Shown: positions 8,022 to 16,949, numbered from the stretch's first letter. The stretch: DNA of 64,000 nt from CAWBJP01 sp044867425 (GCA_044867425.1 JBIOUX010000075.1:1-64000); one strand, 5' to 3'. The notes: a model not told the origin generated them from the sequence alone. Numbers and translations: made by a program.

Positions 8022-8801
8022 TCACTGACCGGTGAGCCGGCCGGCCAGCCACTGGGCGTCGACCACGGCGTTGCCCTCGTAGTCGTTGTTGAAGTAGGCG
8101 TAGACGTCGCATCCGCCGGCCAGCCATTCCGCCAGGCGCTCGGCGGGGCGGCGCAGGCGCCGGCCCGTGTAGCGGCCCCAGTACTTGCGGTTCTGGGCGT
8201 CGGGCCCGTGGAAGCGGACATAGGTCCAGTTGGTGGTGAGCTCGAAGGGATGGCCGGCCAGCATGTCGTGCACGCACAGGGCGGCGTCGTGGCGGCGGAG
8301 CACCTCGAAGGTGTCATCGTGGATCCACGACGGGTCCCGCAGCTCCACCGCCCAGCGCAGGTCGCCGCCCAGGCGGTTGGCCTCGGTCAGGAACTCGTCG
8401 AGCCGTTCGGTGTTCCGCTTCCACCGGGGGGGCAGCTGCACCAGCGTCGGCCCGAGTGAGGGGCCGAGGCGGCGGGCGCGGTCGAGGTGGTTGGGCAGCC
8501 AGGAGGCTGCGTCCCGCAGCTTCATGCGGTGCGAGCCGAACTGGCCGAGCTTGAGCGCGTAGAGGAAACCGGGCGGCGCCTGGGCGGCCCACGACTCCAC
8601 GGCCGCCTCCGACGGCAGGCGGTAGAAGGTGGTGTTCAGCTCCACCGTGTCGAACAGGGTCGTGTAGTACCGGAACCAACCCTTGGTAGTGAGCTCCGCC
8701 GGATACACGAGCCCCCGCCAGTCCCGGTACAGCCAGCCGGAGCACCCCACGCGGAGCCGGCCCTGGCCGACGCCGACGGTCCAGGCTTCGGTCTTCGTCA
8801 C
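8022..8801 (-). CDS. DUF72-domain protein
   Basis: 259-aa TIM-barrel-like protein of the widespread DUF72 (YecE) family. The hallmarks are the GCSGWLYRDWRG start, FDTVELNTTFYRLPS, and the C-terminal YAYFNNDYEGNAVVDA motif. Its biochemical activity is not established. GTG 8801 is 8 nt after a TAAGCA hexamer, consistent with a leaderless transcript, and excludes an unrelated upstream extension. It is divergent from the ammonia-lyase gene. Confidence 0.85.
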   Translation of the reverse strand: MTKTEAWTVGVGQGRLRVGCSGWLYRDWRGLVYPAELTTKGWFRYYTTLFDTVELNTTFYRLPSEAAVESWAAQAPPGFLYALKLGQFGSHRMKLRDAASWLPNHLDRARRLGPSLGPTLVQLPPRWKRNTERLDEFLTEANRLGGDLRWAVELRDPSWIHDDTFEVLRRHDAALCVHDMLAGHPFELTTNWTYVRFHGPDAQNRKYWGRYTGRRLRRPAERLAEWLAGGCDVYAYFNNDYEGNAVVDAQWLAGRLTGQ

Positions 8802-8876
8802 GCCTCGGATGCTTACCCCGATGGCGGGGCCCGGTCCCACCAAATCCTGGGTTTGGGCGCCGCCCAGTGGGGCAGT

Positions 8877-8894
8877 TATGTGCAGTATGTGCAG
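8877..8894 (+). repeat. Tandem 9-bp direct repeat, possible operator
   Basis: TATGTGCAG occurs twice head-to-tail, 80 bp before the ammonia-lyase start, in the gap between two divergent genes. A tandem repeat in this position could bind a regulator. No known consensus is matched. Confidence 0.35.
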
Positions 8895-8973
8895 TAGTCG
8901 GCGACCTGTGCTCAGTTCCGCCCACGATGAGGCAGCAGGGCTGGGCATTGCTTCGCCCCAGGCGAAGGCGGAC

Positions 8974-10638
8974 ATGACCACGCAACTCCTGGCGACCGCT
9001 CCCCCACCGGGCACCGGCGGCGAGACCCGCACCCGCGTCGTGATCGATGGCTGTTGCCTGACCCTCGACGATGTCGCTGCCGTCGCTCGCGGCGACGCCG
9101 TGGTGAGGCTCTCGGAGGACCCGGCGGTCCGGGGATCGATGCGGCGCAGCGTGGCGTTGAACCGGGACCTCATCGCCCGGGGGGTGCCGGTCTACGGGAT
9201 CACCACCGGGTTCGGCGACTCCGTCCACCGCCAGATCCCGCCGGAGGCGGCCGCCGCACTCCAGGAGCACCTGCTGCGCTTCCTCGGGAATGGCACCGGG
9301 GCCCTCACGCCCCGGGAGACGGCCCGGGCGGTGGTCCTCATCCGGGCCAACAACCTCGCCCGGGGCCACTCCGCCGTCCGCCCCGAGCTGGTCGAGCGAC
9401 TGGTGGAGCTGCTCAACCGGGACGTCATCCCCGTCATCCCCGAGGAGGGATCGGTCGGCGCCAGCGGCGATCTCGTGCCCCTGTCCTACGTCGCCGCCAC
9501 CGTGGTCGGCGAGCGCAAGGTGTGGCACCGGGGCCGCGTCCGGCCCGCCGTCGAGGCGCTTCGGTGCGAGGGGCTTGAGCCCCTCGCGCTCGAGCCCAAG
9601 GAGGGTCTGGCCCTCGTCAACGGGACGGCGTTCATGAGCGCCTTCGCGGCCCTGGCCGCTGTCGACGCCCGGCGCCTGGCGTGGCTGTCGGACGTGTGCA
9701 CGGCGCTGGCCACCGAGGTGCTGGGCGGCATCGCCGGTCCGTTCCAGCCCTTCATCCACGACGTCGCCAAGCCCCATCCCGGCCAGGTCCGCTCCGCCGC
9801 CAACGTGCGGGCCCTGCTCGGTGGCAGCCGGCTGGCCCGGGCCTACGAGGACGTGGTGGCGGAGGCATCCGGGACGAACGGGCACACCCGGGAGCTGCCG
9901 GTCCAGATCCAGGACAAGTACTCCCTGCGTTGCGCGCCACAGTTCACCGGCGTGCTGTGGGACACCCTCGACTGGGTCGAGCGCTGGCTCAGCGTGGAGA
10001 TCAACTCCAGCACCGACAACCCGCTCTTCGACAGCGCCTCGGGCGCGGTCGTGAGCGGCGGGAACTTCTCCGGTGGTCACGTGGCCCTGGCCATGGACTC
10101 CCTGCGGACGGCCGTGGCCAGCGTGGCCGACCTCATGGACCGCCAGCTCGAGCTCGTGGTCGACGAGAAGTTCAACCATGGCCTGACCCCGAACCTGGCC
10201 CCCGCACTGCCCGAAGGTCATCCCGAAGCCGGACTCAACCACGGCTTCAAGGGGATGCAGATCGCCTGCTCGTCGCTGACCGCCGAGGCCCTCAGCCGCT
10301 GCATGCCCCTGACGGTCTTCTCCCGGTCGACGGAGTGCCACAACCAGGACAAGGTCTCCATGGGCGCGACCGCCGCCCGCCACGCCCGCGACGTCGTCAC
10401 CCTCGTCGAGAAGGTCGCCGCCATCCATCTGATCGCCCTGTGTCAGGCCGCCGACCTCCGGGGTGCCGGACAGCTGGGAACCGGCACCCGGGCCGTCTAC
10501 CAACAGGTGCGCTCCCGGGTCGCACCGCTCGAGTCCGACCGGCCGATGCAAGACGACATCACCGCCGTGCTCGCCCTGATCCACTCCGGCGCCCTCGTCG
10601 GGGACAACGCCCGGAATCAATCTTGGGAGCAAACATGA
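8974..10638 (+). CDS. Aromatic amino-acid ammonia-lyase (HAL/PAL/TAL superfamily), phenylalanine type predicted
   Basis: 554-aa MIO-containing enzyme that removes ammonia from an aromatic amino acid to give a cinnamate-type (or urocanate) product. The MIO precursor Ala-Ser-Gly is at 163-165 (GSVGASGDLVPLS). Tyr74 in YGITTGFG is the catalytic base, and TKSL-equivalent and NxxQD-like elements follow. The substrate-selectivity dyad aligns with Phe103-Leu104 (LLRFLGNG), the Phe-Leu pair of plant PAL; HAL has Ser-His and TAL His-Leu there. An aminomutase is also possible. ATG 8974 has a weak AAGGCGG ahead. Its stop overlaps the next gene (ATGA). Confidence 0.85.
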   Translation: MTTQLLATAPPPGTGGETRTRVVIDGCCLTLDDVAAVARGDAVVRLSEDPAVRGSMRRSVALNRDLIARGVPVYGITTGFGDSVHRQIPPEAAAALQEHLLRFLGNGTGALTPRETARAVVLIRANNLARGHSAVRPELVERLVELLNRDVIPVIPEEGSVGASGDLVPLSYVAATVVGERKVWHRGRVRPAVEALRCEGLEPLALEPKEGLALVNGTAFMSAFAALAAVDARRLAWLSDVCTALATEVLGGIAGPFQPFIHDVAKPHPGQVRSAANVRALLGGSRLARAYEDVVAEASGTNGHTRELPVQIQDKYSLRCAPQFTGVLWDTLDWVERWLSVEINSSTDNPLFDSASGAVVSGGNFSGGHVALAMDSLRTAVASVADLMDRQLELVVDEKFNHGLTPNLAPALPEGHPEAGLNHGFKGMQIACSSLTAEALSRCMPLTVFSRSTECHNQDKVSMGATAARHARDVVTLVEKVAAIHLIALCQAADLRGAGQLGTGTRAVYQQVRSRVAPLESDRPMQDDITAVLALIHSGALVGDNARNQSWEQT

Positions 10639-10799
10639 GAAAGGCCATTGCTGCGTTGCTCACGGGTTCGGTGCTGGTCTTCAGCGGCATCGCCTGCGAC
10701 GACAACGAGAACAAGGATGGACAGGGCGGAGTGGTCGACGAGGACGACACCAACGTCGGTCCTGGCGACGGCAAGGACGAGGTCGGACCCGGCCGCTAG
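10635..10799 (+). CDS. 54-aa acidic lipoprotein
   Basis: A short lipoprotein. The signal peptide is MRKAIAALLTGSVLVFSG and the lipobox ends IAC at about residue 21. The mature peptide of some 33 residues is rich in Asp, Glu and Gly. The start overlaps the ammonia-lyase stop (ATGA) with GGGAG a few bases ahead, so the two genes form one translational unit. Function is unknown; it could be a small envelope tether or a metal-binding peptide. Confidence 0.65.
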   Translation: MRKAIAALLTGSVLVFSGIACDDNENKDGQGGVVDEDDTNVGPGDGKDEVGPGR

Positions 10800-11053
10800 T
10801 CAGCAATCGGAATCCCCCACCTCGCCGAGCCCAAGGGTTTCAACTCTCCTGCCAGAAACTGGGGCCAAAACCCCTCTTCGGAATTGACCAGAAGCGATTG
10901 GGCAGGATTGCGCCGCTTATTCCGCTGGTGCGTCCCCGCCGACGCAGGGATCGGCCCACGATGATCCGAAAGAACACCCTCGCGAGTCGCACTGGGCGCC
11001 CGGATGCCGAACCTCCATGACGGACGGGCATCGCCGGAGGTAAGGGGAACGTC

Positions 11054-11563
11054 GTGTACGAGCAGTCCGAGTCTTCGTGGGCGCCGCCCACGGGGGGGCC
11101 GGTAACCGGGGACTGGCCTCCTCCGCCCCCACCGCCGGCGGCGTCACCGAACCGGCGACTCATCCGGTGGGTGGTGGGAGCAGGCGTGGCAGGAGGACTG
11201 ATGCTGGTCGCCCTGGCCGCCATCTTCGTCCCTCGCGCCGTGAGGGCGGTCACGGACCCCATCGACGACGCCAACGCCTACCTCCGGCTTATCAAAGCCG
11301 ACGAGGCGGCCAGCGCCTACGAACTGCTCTGCCAGGAAAGCCGCTCCCAGTTCGACCTGGCCGCCTACGAAGCGACGCTCCAGTCCGCGGCGGAGTCCAA
11401 CGGCGAGCTCCTGTCCTTCAACGTCTTCGCCTCCCATGTCGAGATGGGCGGCGACGCCTTCGTGGCCTACGACGTGAGGACCACCAAGGGCCGGCTCAAG
11501 CGCCAGGCCCGGCTCGTCAACGAGCAGGGCGAGTGGCACTGGTGCGGCGCCCAGCCCAGGTGA
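11054..11563 (+). CDS. Single-span membrane protein with Pro-rich N-terminus and NTF2-like/DUF4878-like domain
   Basis: 169 aa. The N-terminus is a cytoplasmic Pro-rich stretch, then one transmembrane helix (about residues 38-60), then an extracellular domain of some 105 residues. That domain (ANAYLRLIKADEAASAYELL and later Gly/Asp-rich strands) resembles the DUF4878/NTF2-like fold common in actinobacterial secreted proteins. GTG 11054 follows a GGAGGTAAGGGG stretch. No operon partner is evident; the 250 bp upstream hold nothing I can identify. Confidence 0.65.
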   Translation: MYEQSESSWAPPTGGPVTGDWPPPPPPPAASPNRRLIRWVVGAGVAGGLMLVALAAIFVPRAVRAVTDPIDDANAYLRLIKADEAASAYELLCQESRSQFDLAAYEATLQSAAESNGELLSFNVFASHVEMGGDAFVAYDVRTTKGRLKRQARLVNEQGEWHWCGAQPR

Positions 11564-11593
11564 CCCAGCCCTGATGGGACGGAAATTACCCTC

Positions 11594-11623
11594 TTGACAT
11601 TTCGTACGGCTGTTCGGTAGCCT
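11594..11623 (+). promoter_or_regulatory. Strong sigma-70-type promoter of the HNH gene
   Basis: TTGACA at 11594-11599, an 18-bp spacer and TAGCCT at 11618-11623. A leader of about 100 nt then runs to ATG 11730. The spacer is filled by a LexA-type box. Confidence 0.7.
11602..11617 (+). promoter_or_regulatory. Putative LexA (SOS) box inside the HNH promoter
   Basis: TCGTAC-GGCT-GTTCGG matches the mycobacterial SOS box TCGAAC-N4-GTTCGA at 10 of 12 fixed positions. It lies exactly between the -35 and -10 hexamers, where bound LexA would block RNA polymerase. Confidence 0.6.
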
Positions 11624-11729
11624 GGCGCCGCCGGGTCGGCGGAGACCGCCACCCTGGCCTCGAGGGACAGCCCTCCTTTCCGGTTCGGACTCTGGTGCTG
11701 GTGCGCGCCAGGCGACGAGAGGAGGCGCG

Positions 11730-12884
11730 ATGCCCGAAGGTCCCTGGAGCCTGAGCAGGGCGCTTCGGGCGTCGTTGGCCCGGTTTGATCCGAAGCGCTG
11801 CACCGGTGAGGACGCTGCCGCCTTCGCGGAGGAGCTGGCAGCGACGGAGAAGGCCTGTGCTGCGGCTCGGGCGCTGGCCGCGGCGCGGGCAGTGGAATGC
11901 GGGGCGCATCGGCAGAAAGGGTTCGCCGACGCCGCCGACTGGCTGGCGCGAACCACGGGGACGTCGACGGTGGAGGCCAAGACAGAGCTGGAGACGGCGC
12001 GAGCATTGGCGGAGATGCCGGACACCCGGGCGGCGGTGACGGCCGGGGAGCTGTCGCTGGCGCAGGCGACCGAGCTGGCCAGGACCGAAGCGGAGTGTCC
12101 CGGGTCGGAAGCCGAGTTGCTCCCGGTGGCCCGCACCGGGAGTCTGAAGACCCTCAAGGACAAGAGCCGCAAACGCCGGCTGGAGGCCATCGACCCCGAG
12201 GAGCTGCACGCCCGCCAGCATCGGGCCCGGTACTTCCGCCACTGGGTCAACCGACTGGGGATGGTGGGCTTCGCCGGTGAGTTGCCCCCCGAAGTCGGCC
12301 TGCCGTTGGTCAACCGCCTCGAGGCCGAGACCGACCGGCTGCGCCGCCGGGCCAGAGGGAACGGCAACCCGGAGCACCACGACGCCCACGCCGCCGACGC
12401 CCTGGTGCAGTTGGCCGCCGGTTCGGGAACGGGCAAGACCCGCTCGGCGGATCTGGTGATCGTCTGCGACCTGCGGGCCTTCCGCCGGGGTCACGCCCAC
12501 CCCGGCGAGCGGGTCCACCTGGTGGGCGGCGGGCCCATCGCCGTGTCAGTGGTGAAGGAGCTGGCCGAGGACGCCTTCTTGAAGGCGGTGCTCCACGACG
12601 GGACCCGGATCGAGACCGTGGCCCATTACGGCCGGCACATCAACACCGAGGTCCTCACCGCGCTGACTCTCGGCGCACCCCCCGACTTCGACGGGGTCAG
12701 CTGCTCCCAGGCGGGCTGTGACCGCCGCTACCACCTCGAGCGCGACCACGTGAACCCCCGCGGCAACCACGGCCCCACCTCGCTCGAGAACCTGCAACTC
12801 CTCTGCTGGCCCCACCACCAGGAGAAAACCGCCCGCGACCGCCGAGCCCTGCGGAAAAGGGGACGCGGACCGGACCCGCCGTAA
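11730..12884 (+). CDS. DUF222/13E12-repeat-family HNH endonuclease
   Basis: 384 aa. The N-terminal two thirds are the helical DUF222 domain (13E12 repeat family). The C-terminus is an HNH nuclease with zinc-type Cys pairs and the CDRRYHLERDH and GPTSLENLQLLCWPHH motifs, which hold the HNH residues. Such genes are multicopy in actinobacteria; their role is unclear, but an HNH nick or cut in DNA is likely. ATG 11730 follows a GAGAGGAGG Shine-Dalgarno. It is driven by the TTGACA/TAGCCT promoter with an internal LexA-type box, so induction by DNA damage is predicted. Confidence 0.88.
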   Translation: MPEGPWSLSRALRASLARFDPKRCTGEDAAAFAEELAATEKACAAARALAAARAVECGAHRQKGFADAADWLARTTGTSTVEAKTELETARALAEMPDTRAAVTAGELSLAQATELARTEAECPGSEAELLPVARTGSLKTLKDKSRKRRLEAIDPEELHARQHRARYFRHWVNRLGMVGFAGELPPEVGLPLVNRLEAETDRLRRRARGNGNPEHHDAHAADALVQLAAGSGTGKTRSADLVIVCDLRAFRRGHAHPGERVHLVGGGPIAVSVVKELAEDAFLKAVLHDGTRIETVAHYGRHINTEVLTALTLGAPPDFDGVSCSQAGCDRRYHLERDHVNPRGNHGPTSLENLQLLCWPHHQEKTARDRRALRKRGRGPDPP

Positions 12885-12967
12885 CCGCGGGACGCTGCGG
12901 GTCCACCTGGCCGAACCGAGGATCAAGAAGAATGGTCGGCGCGGGCGGCTGAGCAGAATCCATCGGG

Positions 12968-13519
12968 ATGGCGATCACAGGAGGACCTTCCGTGCCGGGT
13001 ACTTCGCGACGCGTCAAGCGGATGAGCTTCGGCGCCAACGCTGCCGTTCGTGGTCCGGGGGTTCAGGGTGGGGGGCGGCGGGGCAACAAGGCGCTCCTGG
13101 TCCTTGCCGCCCTGGCCGTGCTCGTCGTGATCGTGGCCTCGCGCCGGTCGTCGTCTCCCGAGGTCAAGCAGCTACCGATCGGGAGTCGCGCCGCCACCAG
13201 CGCCGGCTACGAGCTGACCGTGCACAGCTGGAAGAGCGCGGGCTCGTCGCCCACGGCAAAGGAAAAAGGGCTGTCAGCCATCGAGATCGAGTCGTGTCGC
13301 ACGGCGCCGGATCGGCCGCTCCTCAAGGCGGGCGCCTTCTCCCTCGAGATGCCGGATGGCAAGAGCCTCGAGCCGCAGGGCTCGGACCTGACCACGTCGC
13401 CGGACTGCGTCCGGGGCGAGATCTTCTTCCCCGCCACGGCCGACACCAAGCCGCGCTCCGTCCTGTACAGCGCCGGGTCCCCGAGGCTCAGCTGGACCGT
13501 CGACGAGGACGAGAGCTAG
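12968..13519 (+). CDS. Membrane-anchored secreted protein, unknown (DUF4352-like)
   Basis: 183 aa with a basic N-terminus, one transmembrane helix at about residues 41-58 (ALLVLAALAVLVVIVASRR) and an extracytoplasmic beta-rich domain. The domain has two Cys residues that may form a disulfide, and a YELTVHSWK strand reminiscent of DUF4352-type immunoglobulin-like domains. The start is uncertain: ATG 12968 fits a CAGAAT hexamer 8 nt upstream, while ATG 13022 is an internal option. Its 3' end overlaps the convergent DUF1992 gene by 4 bp. Confidence 0.6.
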   Translation: MAITGGPSVPGTSRRVKRMSFGANAAVRGPGVQGGGRRGNKALLVLAALAVLVVIVASRRSSSPEVKQLPIGSRAATSAGYELTVHSWKSAGSSPTAKEKGLSAIEIESCRTAPDRPLLKAGAFSLEMPDGKSLEPQGSDLTTSPDCVRGEIFFPATADTKPRSVLYSAGSPRLSWTVDEDES

Positions 13520-13926
13520 CCGCCGGGCGCGGAGCGGGCCGATCGCCACGCCTCGAGGACCCTCTCGGCGTCAAGCGGCACCAGGTTGGAGGCCGGCCCC
13601 GAGATCGTGTGCGAGTTGACGTAGAGGATCCGCTCGTTGATGGCGGCGACGTGGCGCCGGACCTCCTCCTCGGTGCCAGCCGCGGCAATGCGCCCCATGG
13701 CCTCGTCAAGCTCTTTCCGCACCGAGAGAGCCGGCGGCAGGTGGGAGATCTGTTCGTCGCGCAGCTTCTTCCGGATCCACCACAACTCGTCGTACGGGAG
13801 GGCGAGATCGGGGATCGGCTTGCCCTGGCCGGGCAAGTTGTCGAAGTCGCCCCGCTCGATGCCTTCCCGGATCTTGCGTTCCACCCACGACTCCCAGGGA
13901 ATCTCAGGGGGCTTCCGCTCGGTCAT
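13516..13926 (-). CDS. DUF1992 (DnaJ-homologue C28-like) conserved protein
   Basis: 136 aa. The signature of DUF1992 is clear: WVERKIREGIERGDFDNLPG followed by GKPI and DELWWIRKKLRDEQI. Bacterial members lack a J domain and have unknown function. I chose ATG 13926 because the family begins just before the WE-(S/T)-W-E segment; the frame stays open upstream without similarity. Confidence 0.85.
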   Translation of the reverse strand: MTERKPPEIPWESWVERKIREGIERGDFDNLPGQGKPIPDLALPYDELWWIRKKLRDEQISHLPPALSVRKELDEAMGRIAAAGTEEEVRRHVAAINERILYVNSHTISGPASNLVPLDAERVLEAWRSARSAPGG

Positions 13927-13973
13927 CCCCTTGATGGTCGCACACGGGCTCCCGGCGACCCGAAGCCCGAACC

Positions 13974-14252
13974 TCATCTCGGGCTGGCCGGGACGGGGGC
14001 GGGCCGCCGGGCGGGCCGGTCCCGATCCGCGGCGGGCGACCGGCGATCACACCGGCGCATCACCGGTGCCAGCGCCACCAGCCCTCCGTAGAACCAGCCA
14101 CCCACCAGCGCCGGCCAGAGCGCAACCAGCGCCACCTGCCACCAAGGGGCGACGCTCCGCAGCGCAACGGCCATGACCGCGAAGGCAACGGGCGTGCCGA
14201 TGAGGGCGCCGCGCACGATGGCCCGTCCCACCTCCGCGTCGGTCGGCGTCAT
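13974..14252 (-). CDS. Small two-span membrane protein
   Basis: 92 aa with two predicted transmembrane helices (about residues 13-36 and 38-60: VALVALWPALVGGWFYGGLV) and a basic Arg/Pro tail on the cytoplasmic side. No family is assigned. ATG 14252 is preceded by a GACGAT hexamer 7 nt upstream, consistent with a leaderless start; ATG 14261 is an alternative. It is divergent from the second pentapeptide-repeat gene. Confidence 0.55.
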   Translation of the reverse strand: MTPTDAEVGRAIVRGALIGTPVAFAVMAVALRSVAPWWQVALVALWPALVGGWFYGGLVALAPVMRRCDRRSPAADRDRPARRPAPVPASPR

Positions 14253-14374
14253 GTCCAACATCGTCGGCCAGAACACCTTCGAGATGGCTCAAGCGCTTCC
14301 GAGGATTCCTGATGCCCGCCCCAGGACGGTCAAGGCTCATCGTCTTCTCATCGGCGCGCCGCCATCGTGCGGCT

Positions 14375-14950
14375 GTGAACCCGGCGATGGTCTTGGCCCG
14401 ACTGGTCGGCGTGGCGTACCCACTTGCCATCCTGGCCGCCACCGTATGGCGGCGGGCCGGCCGTCGCCGCCACCCCGGGGAAGACACCGACCCGGAGGCC
14501 GTGTCTGCCTCCCAGCTGCTTCCCAGGCTGAAGAAGAAGGAGCTCAGGGCTCGGGTCGGCGCCGGCGAGGACCCTGCAGCGTTCGATCTTCGCAGTTGCG
14601 ACTTGACGGCAATGGATCTCACCGGCCGGGACATGAGCGGCGTCGACCTCACCCGGGCCCGCCTGCGAGGGGCCCGGCTGCGAGGGGCTTGCCTCAGGGG
14701 CGCCACCCTCGCCTATGCCGACCTGTCCCAGGCCGACCTCGCCGGCGCAGACCTCAGCACGGCGCGCCTCCTCGAGGCCGACCTGACCGGTGCCAACCTT
14801 TCCGGCGCAGACCTCGCCACGGCCCGAGGCGTCGAGATGGCCGCCTTGGCCCGGGCCCGCTACACCAACGAGACCCGATGGCCGACGGGGTTCGACCCTG
14901 CTGTCGCCGGCGCCGTCCTCGTCAGCGACCGGTCGGCGACTCGCCGCTGA
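14375..14950 (+). CDS. Membrane-anchored pentapeptide-repeat protein
   Basis: 191 aa from GTG 14375. An N-terminal hydrophobic segment (MVLARLVGVAYPLAILAATVW) is followed by a basic linker and, from about residue 80, by A(D/N)LXX repeats (ADLSQADLAGADLSTARLLE and so on) forming a short beta-helix. It ends in a non-repeat cap with TRWPTGFDP, common in such proteins. ATG 14312 would add 21 Arg-rich residues with no support. Function is unknown. Confidence 0.7.
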   Translation: MNPAMVLARLVGVAYPLAILAATVWRRAGRRRHPGEDTDPEAVSASQLLPRLKKKELRARVGAGEDPAAFDLRSCDLTAMDLTGRDMSGVDLTRARLRGARLRGACLRGATLAYADLSQADLAGADLSTARLLEADLTGANLSGADLATARGVEMAALARARYTNETRWPTGFDPAVAGAVLVSDRSATRR

Positions 14951-15126
14951 CCTCCCGCCCATAGCGGCGCTGAGCGACGCTCATCGAGACTTCATCTCCG
15001 CCTTCCTAGGGTGCCAGTGTGCCGAGCCTGGTGAGCGCTCCGGTGTCGCCCCGACCGTTCCTCCGAGCATCGAACTTCTGACACTCCACCACCGCGACAC
15101 AGTTCACGCACTTCCGGAGGAGAACC

Positions 15127-16908
15127 ATGCCCAGCCTGTGGAGGCCGTACTGGCCCGACATGCCCGAGGACGTCGCCATCGACGTGATGCCTGCCTCGAA
15201 TGGCGAGTACATGCCGAAACCTCCCACCCCGGAGCAGCAGGCCATCATGGCCCTGCAGGACGAGAAGGTCGAGGAGGTACGCCGGAAGTTCGGCATGAGC
15301 CGGCGCGACTTCGTCCGCACGGCGGGAGCGTTCGCCATCGGGGTGTGGGCGATCGATCAGGTGACGGGTGGCCGGTGGGGACGCTACGCCTGGGCGGACG
15401 GTACGAAAACCACCGCCGCCTGCGACCTCGAGAACCCCGGAGCGCAACTCGCCAACCTCCCCGGCGAGTTCATCCTCGACACGCAGGGCCACATGGTCAA
15501 CTCTGCCGGGAAGTGGCGAACCGAGAATCCGGGCTTCGAGGTCTTCCTCTCCATCTGGACGTCCCAGGCCCTGGGAGACTATCCCGGCGTTGAGGGTGGC
15601 AAGGTCCGGGGCTTCGGGGCCGGCGAAGTCGACTGGATCGAGAACCTCTCCCGCTACCACTACTTCAAGGAGATGTTCCTCGACTCGTCCCTCACGACGA
15701 GCCTGCTCACTGCCCTCCCCAACCTTCCCGACGACACGAACATCCTCCCCCTCCACTACTCCGCCGAGACCCGGGACATGACCAACCACCTGGCCCAGTC
15801 GGAGCGGTGCTTCATCCACGCCTTCGCCCAGCCCAACCGGGGCTTCATCGGCCGGGGCCGGACTCCGCTCCACCAGGCGGAGGATTTCGACTGGATGCAG
15901 AGCGTCGCCGGGCCGCTCGACGTCCGGGGCTGGAAGCTGTACTGCGGCTGGGGGGACCCGACCCCCAACGTCAACGGCTGGTGGTTCGACGACGACAACG
16001 GCCTCGCCATCGTCGAGCACATCCGCGCCATCCACCAGAAGCTGGCCCGCCCGGCGGTCATCTGCACCCACAAGGGCCTGGCCTTCAACGGCACGTTCGA
16101 CTCGGCCAAGTTCTCGCCTCGGGACATGGGGGTCGTGGGCCGCCAGTTCCCCGACGTGACCTTCTACACGTACCACTCGGGCTACGACGGCGAGTATCAG
16201 GGGCCCTACCCCGGCGACGACAAGGTGAACTCGTCCAACCGGGGGGTGGACGCCTTCATCAAGAGCCTGCGCGAGAACGGCATCGACGCCACCCGCAACG
16301 TCCCGCCCGGCCTCGACCACGGCAACACGCCGAACATGTACGCCGAGCTCGGCACCGGCTGGTGGAACGTGATGAACGACGCCAACCAGGCCGTGCACAT
16401 GTTGGGCAAGCTCATCACCTACGTCGGCCCCCGGCGCATCGTGCTGGGCACCGACTGCATCTGGTACGGGTGCCCCCAGTCCCAGTTCGTGATGATGCGG
16501 GCACTGCAGTTCACCGACGAGGCCAGGGCCCTCTACCACCTCCCCTACGGCCTCGACGGGGACCGCCTCGATCCCCGGCGCAACGCCCTCGACGGCACCA
16601 GTTACATGGCATCGCATCCCAACCTCGCTGGTTGGCCTACGGACGGACGGGCGCATCCCGAACGGAGCATCCGCAACGGGATCTTCGGCCGCAACGCCGC
16701 CGACGCCTACGGCGTCGACCCCGATGCCGTCCACCACGCCATCAGCTGCGACGACGTCCAGAAGCTGCGCGACGCCTACATCCTCAACCCCATGACCCCG
16801 AAGGAGCGGGCGGGGATGAGGACCAACCGGGTCTTGGGCCCCAGGACCCGGCGGGAGTTCTGGAGGATGGTGAAGGAAGAACACCCGTGGACTGAGGTGG
16901 GGCGCTAA
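15127..16908 (+). CDS. Amidohydrolase-family (metal-dependent TIM-barrel) hydrolase with a Tat-like motif
   Basis: 593 aa. The C-terminal two thirds resemble the amidohydrolase-2 superfamily (uronate isomerase/ACMSD-type fold), with HKGL, YHSGYDG and GTDCIWYG near the expected metal-site strands. A SRRDFVRTAGAFAIG twin-arginine motif occurs at residues 58-72 rather than at the very N-terminus. Export would therefore need a long n-region, or the motif is a retained linker. The ATG start has an ideal GGAGGAG. The secreted protein at 16950 follows after 41 bp and is probably co-transcribed. The substrate is unknown. Confidence 0.72.
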   Translation: MPSLWRPYWPDMPEDVAIDVMPASNGEYMPKPPTPEQQAIMALQDEKVEEVRRKFGMSRRDFVRTAGAFAIGVWAIDQVTGGRWGRYAWADGTKTTAACDLENPGAQLANLPGEFILDTQGHMVNSAGKWRTENPGFEVFLSIWTSQALGDYPGVEGGKVRGFGAGEVDWIENLSRYHYFKEMFLDSSLTTSLLTALPNLPDDTNILPLHYSAETRDMTNHLAQSERCFIHAFAQPNRGFIGRGRTPLHQAEDFDWMQSVAGPLDVRGWKLYCGWGDPTPNVNGWWFDDDNGLAIVEHIRAIHQKLARPAVICTHKGLAFNGTFDSAKFSPRDMGVVGRQFPDVTFYTYHSGYDGEYQGPYPGDDKVNSSNRGVDAFIKSLRENGIDATRNVPPGLDHGNTPNMYAELGTGWWNVMNDANQAVHMLGKLITYVGPRRIVLGTDCIWYGCPQSQFVMMRALQFTDEARALYHLPYGLDGDRLDPRRNALDGTSYMASHPNLAGWPTDGRAHPERSIRNGIFGRNAADAYGVDPDAVHHAISCDDVQKLRDAYILNPMTPKERAGMRTNRVLGPRTRREFWRMVKEEHPWTEVGR

Positions 16909-16949
16909 GCGGCGAGGCGACCGCCGCCGGGAAAGGGGAAGTACCACCG

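Noticed and set aside
8314..10632. 772-codon frame opposite the ammonia-lyase
   Set aside because: The plus strand carries all MIO-enzyme motifs; the antisense frame is low-complexity and has no motifs.
14992..16947. 651-codon frame opposite the amidohydrolase
   Set aside because: The composition is Val/Gly/Asp-rich with no family signal, and the opposite gene has an ideal ribosome-binding site.
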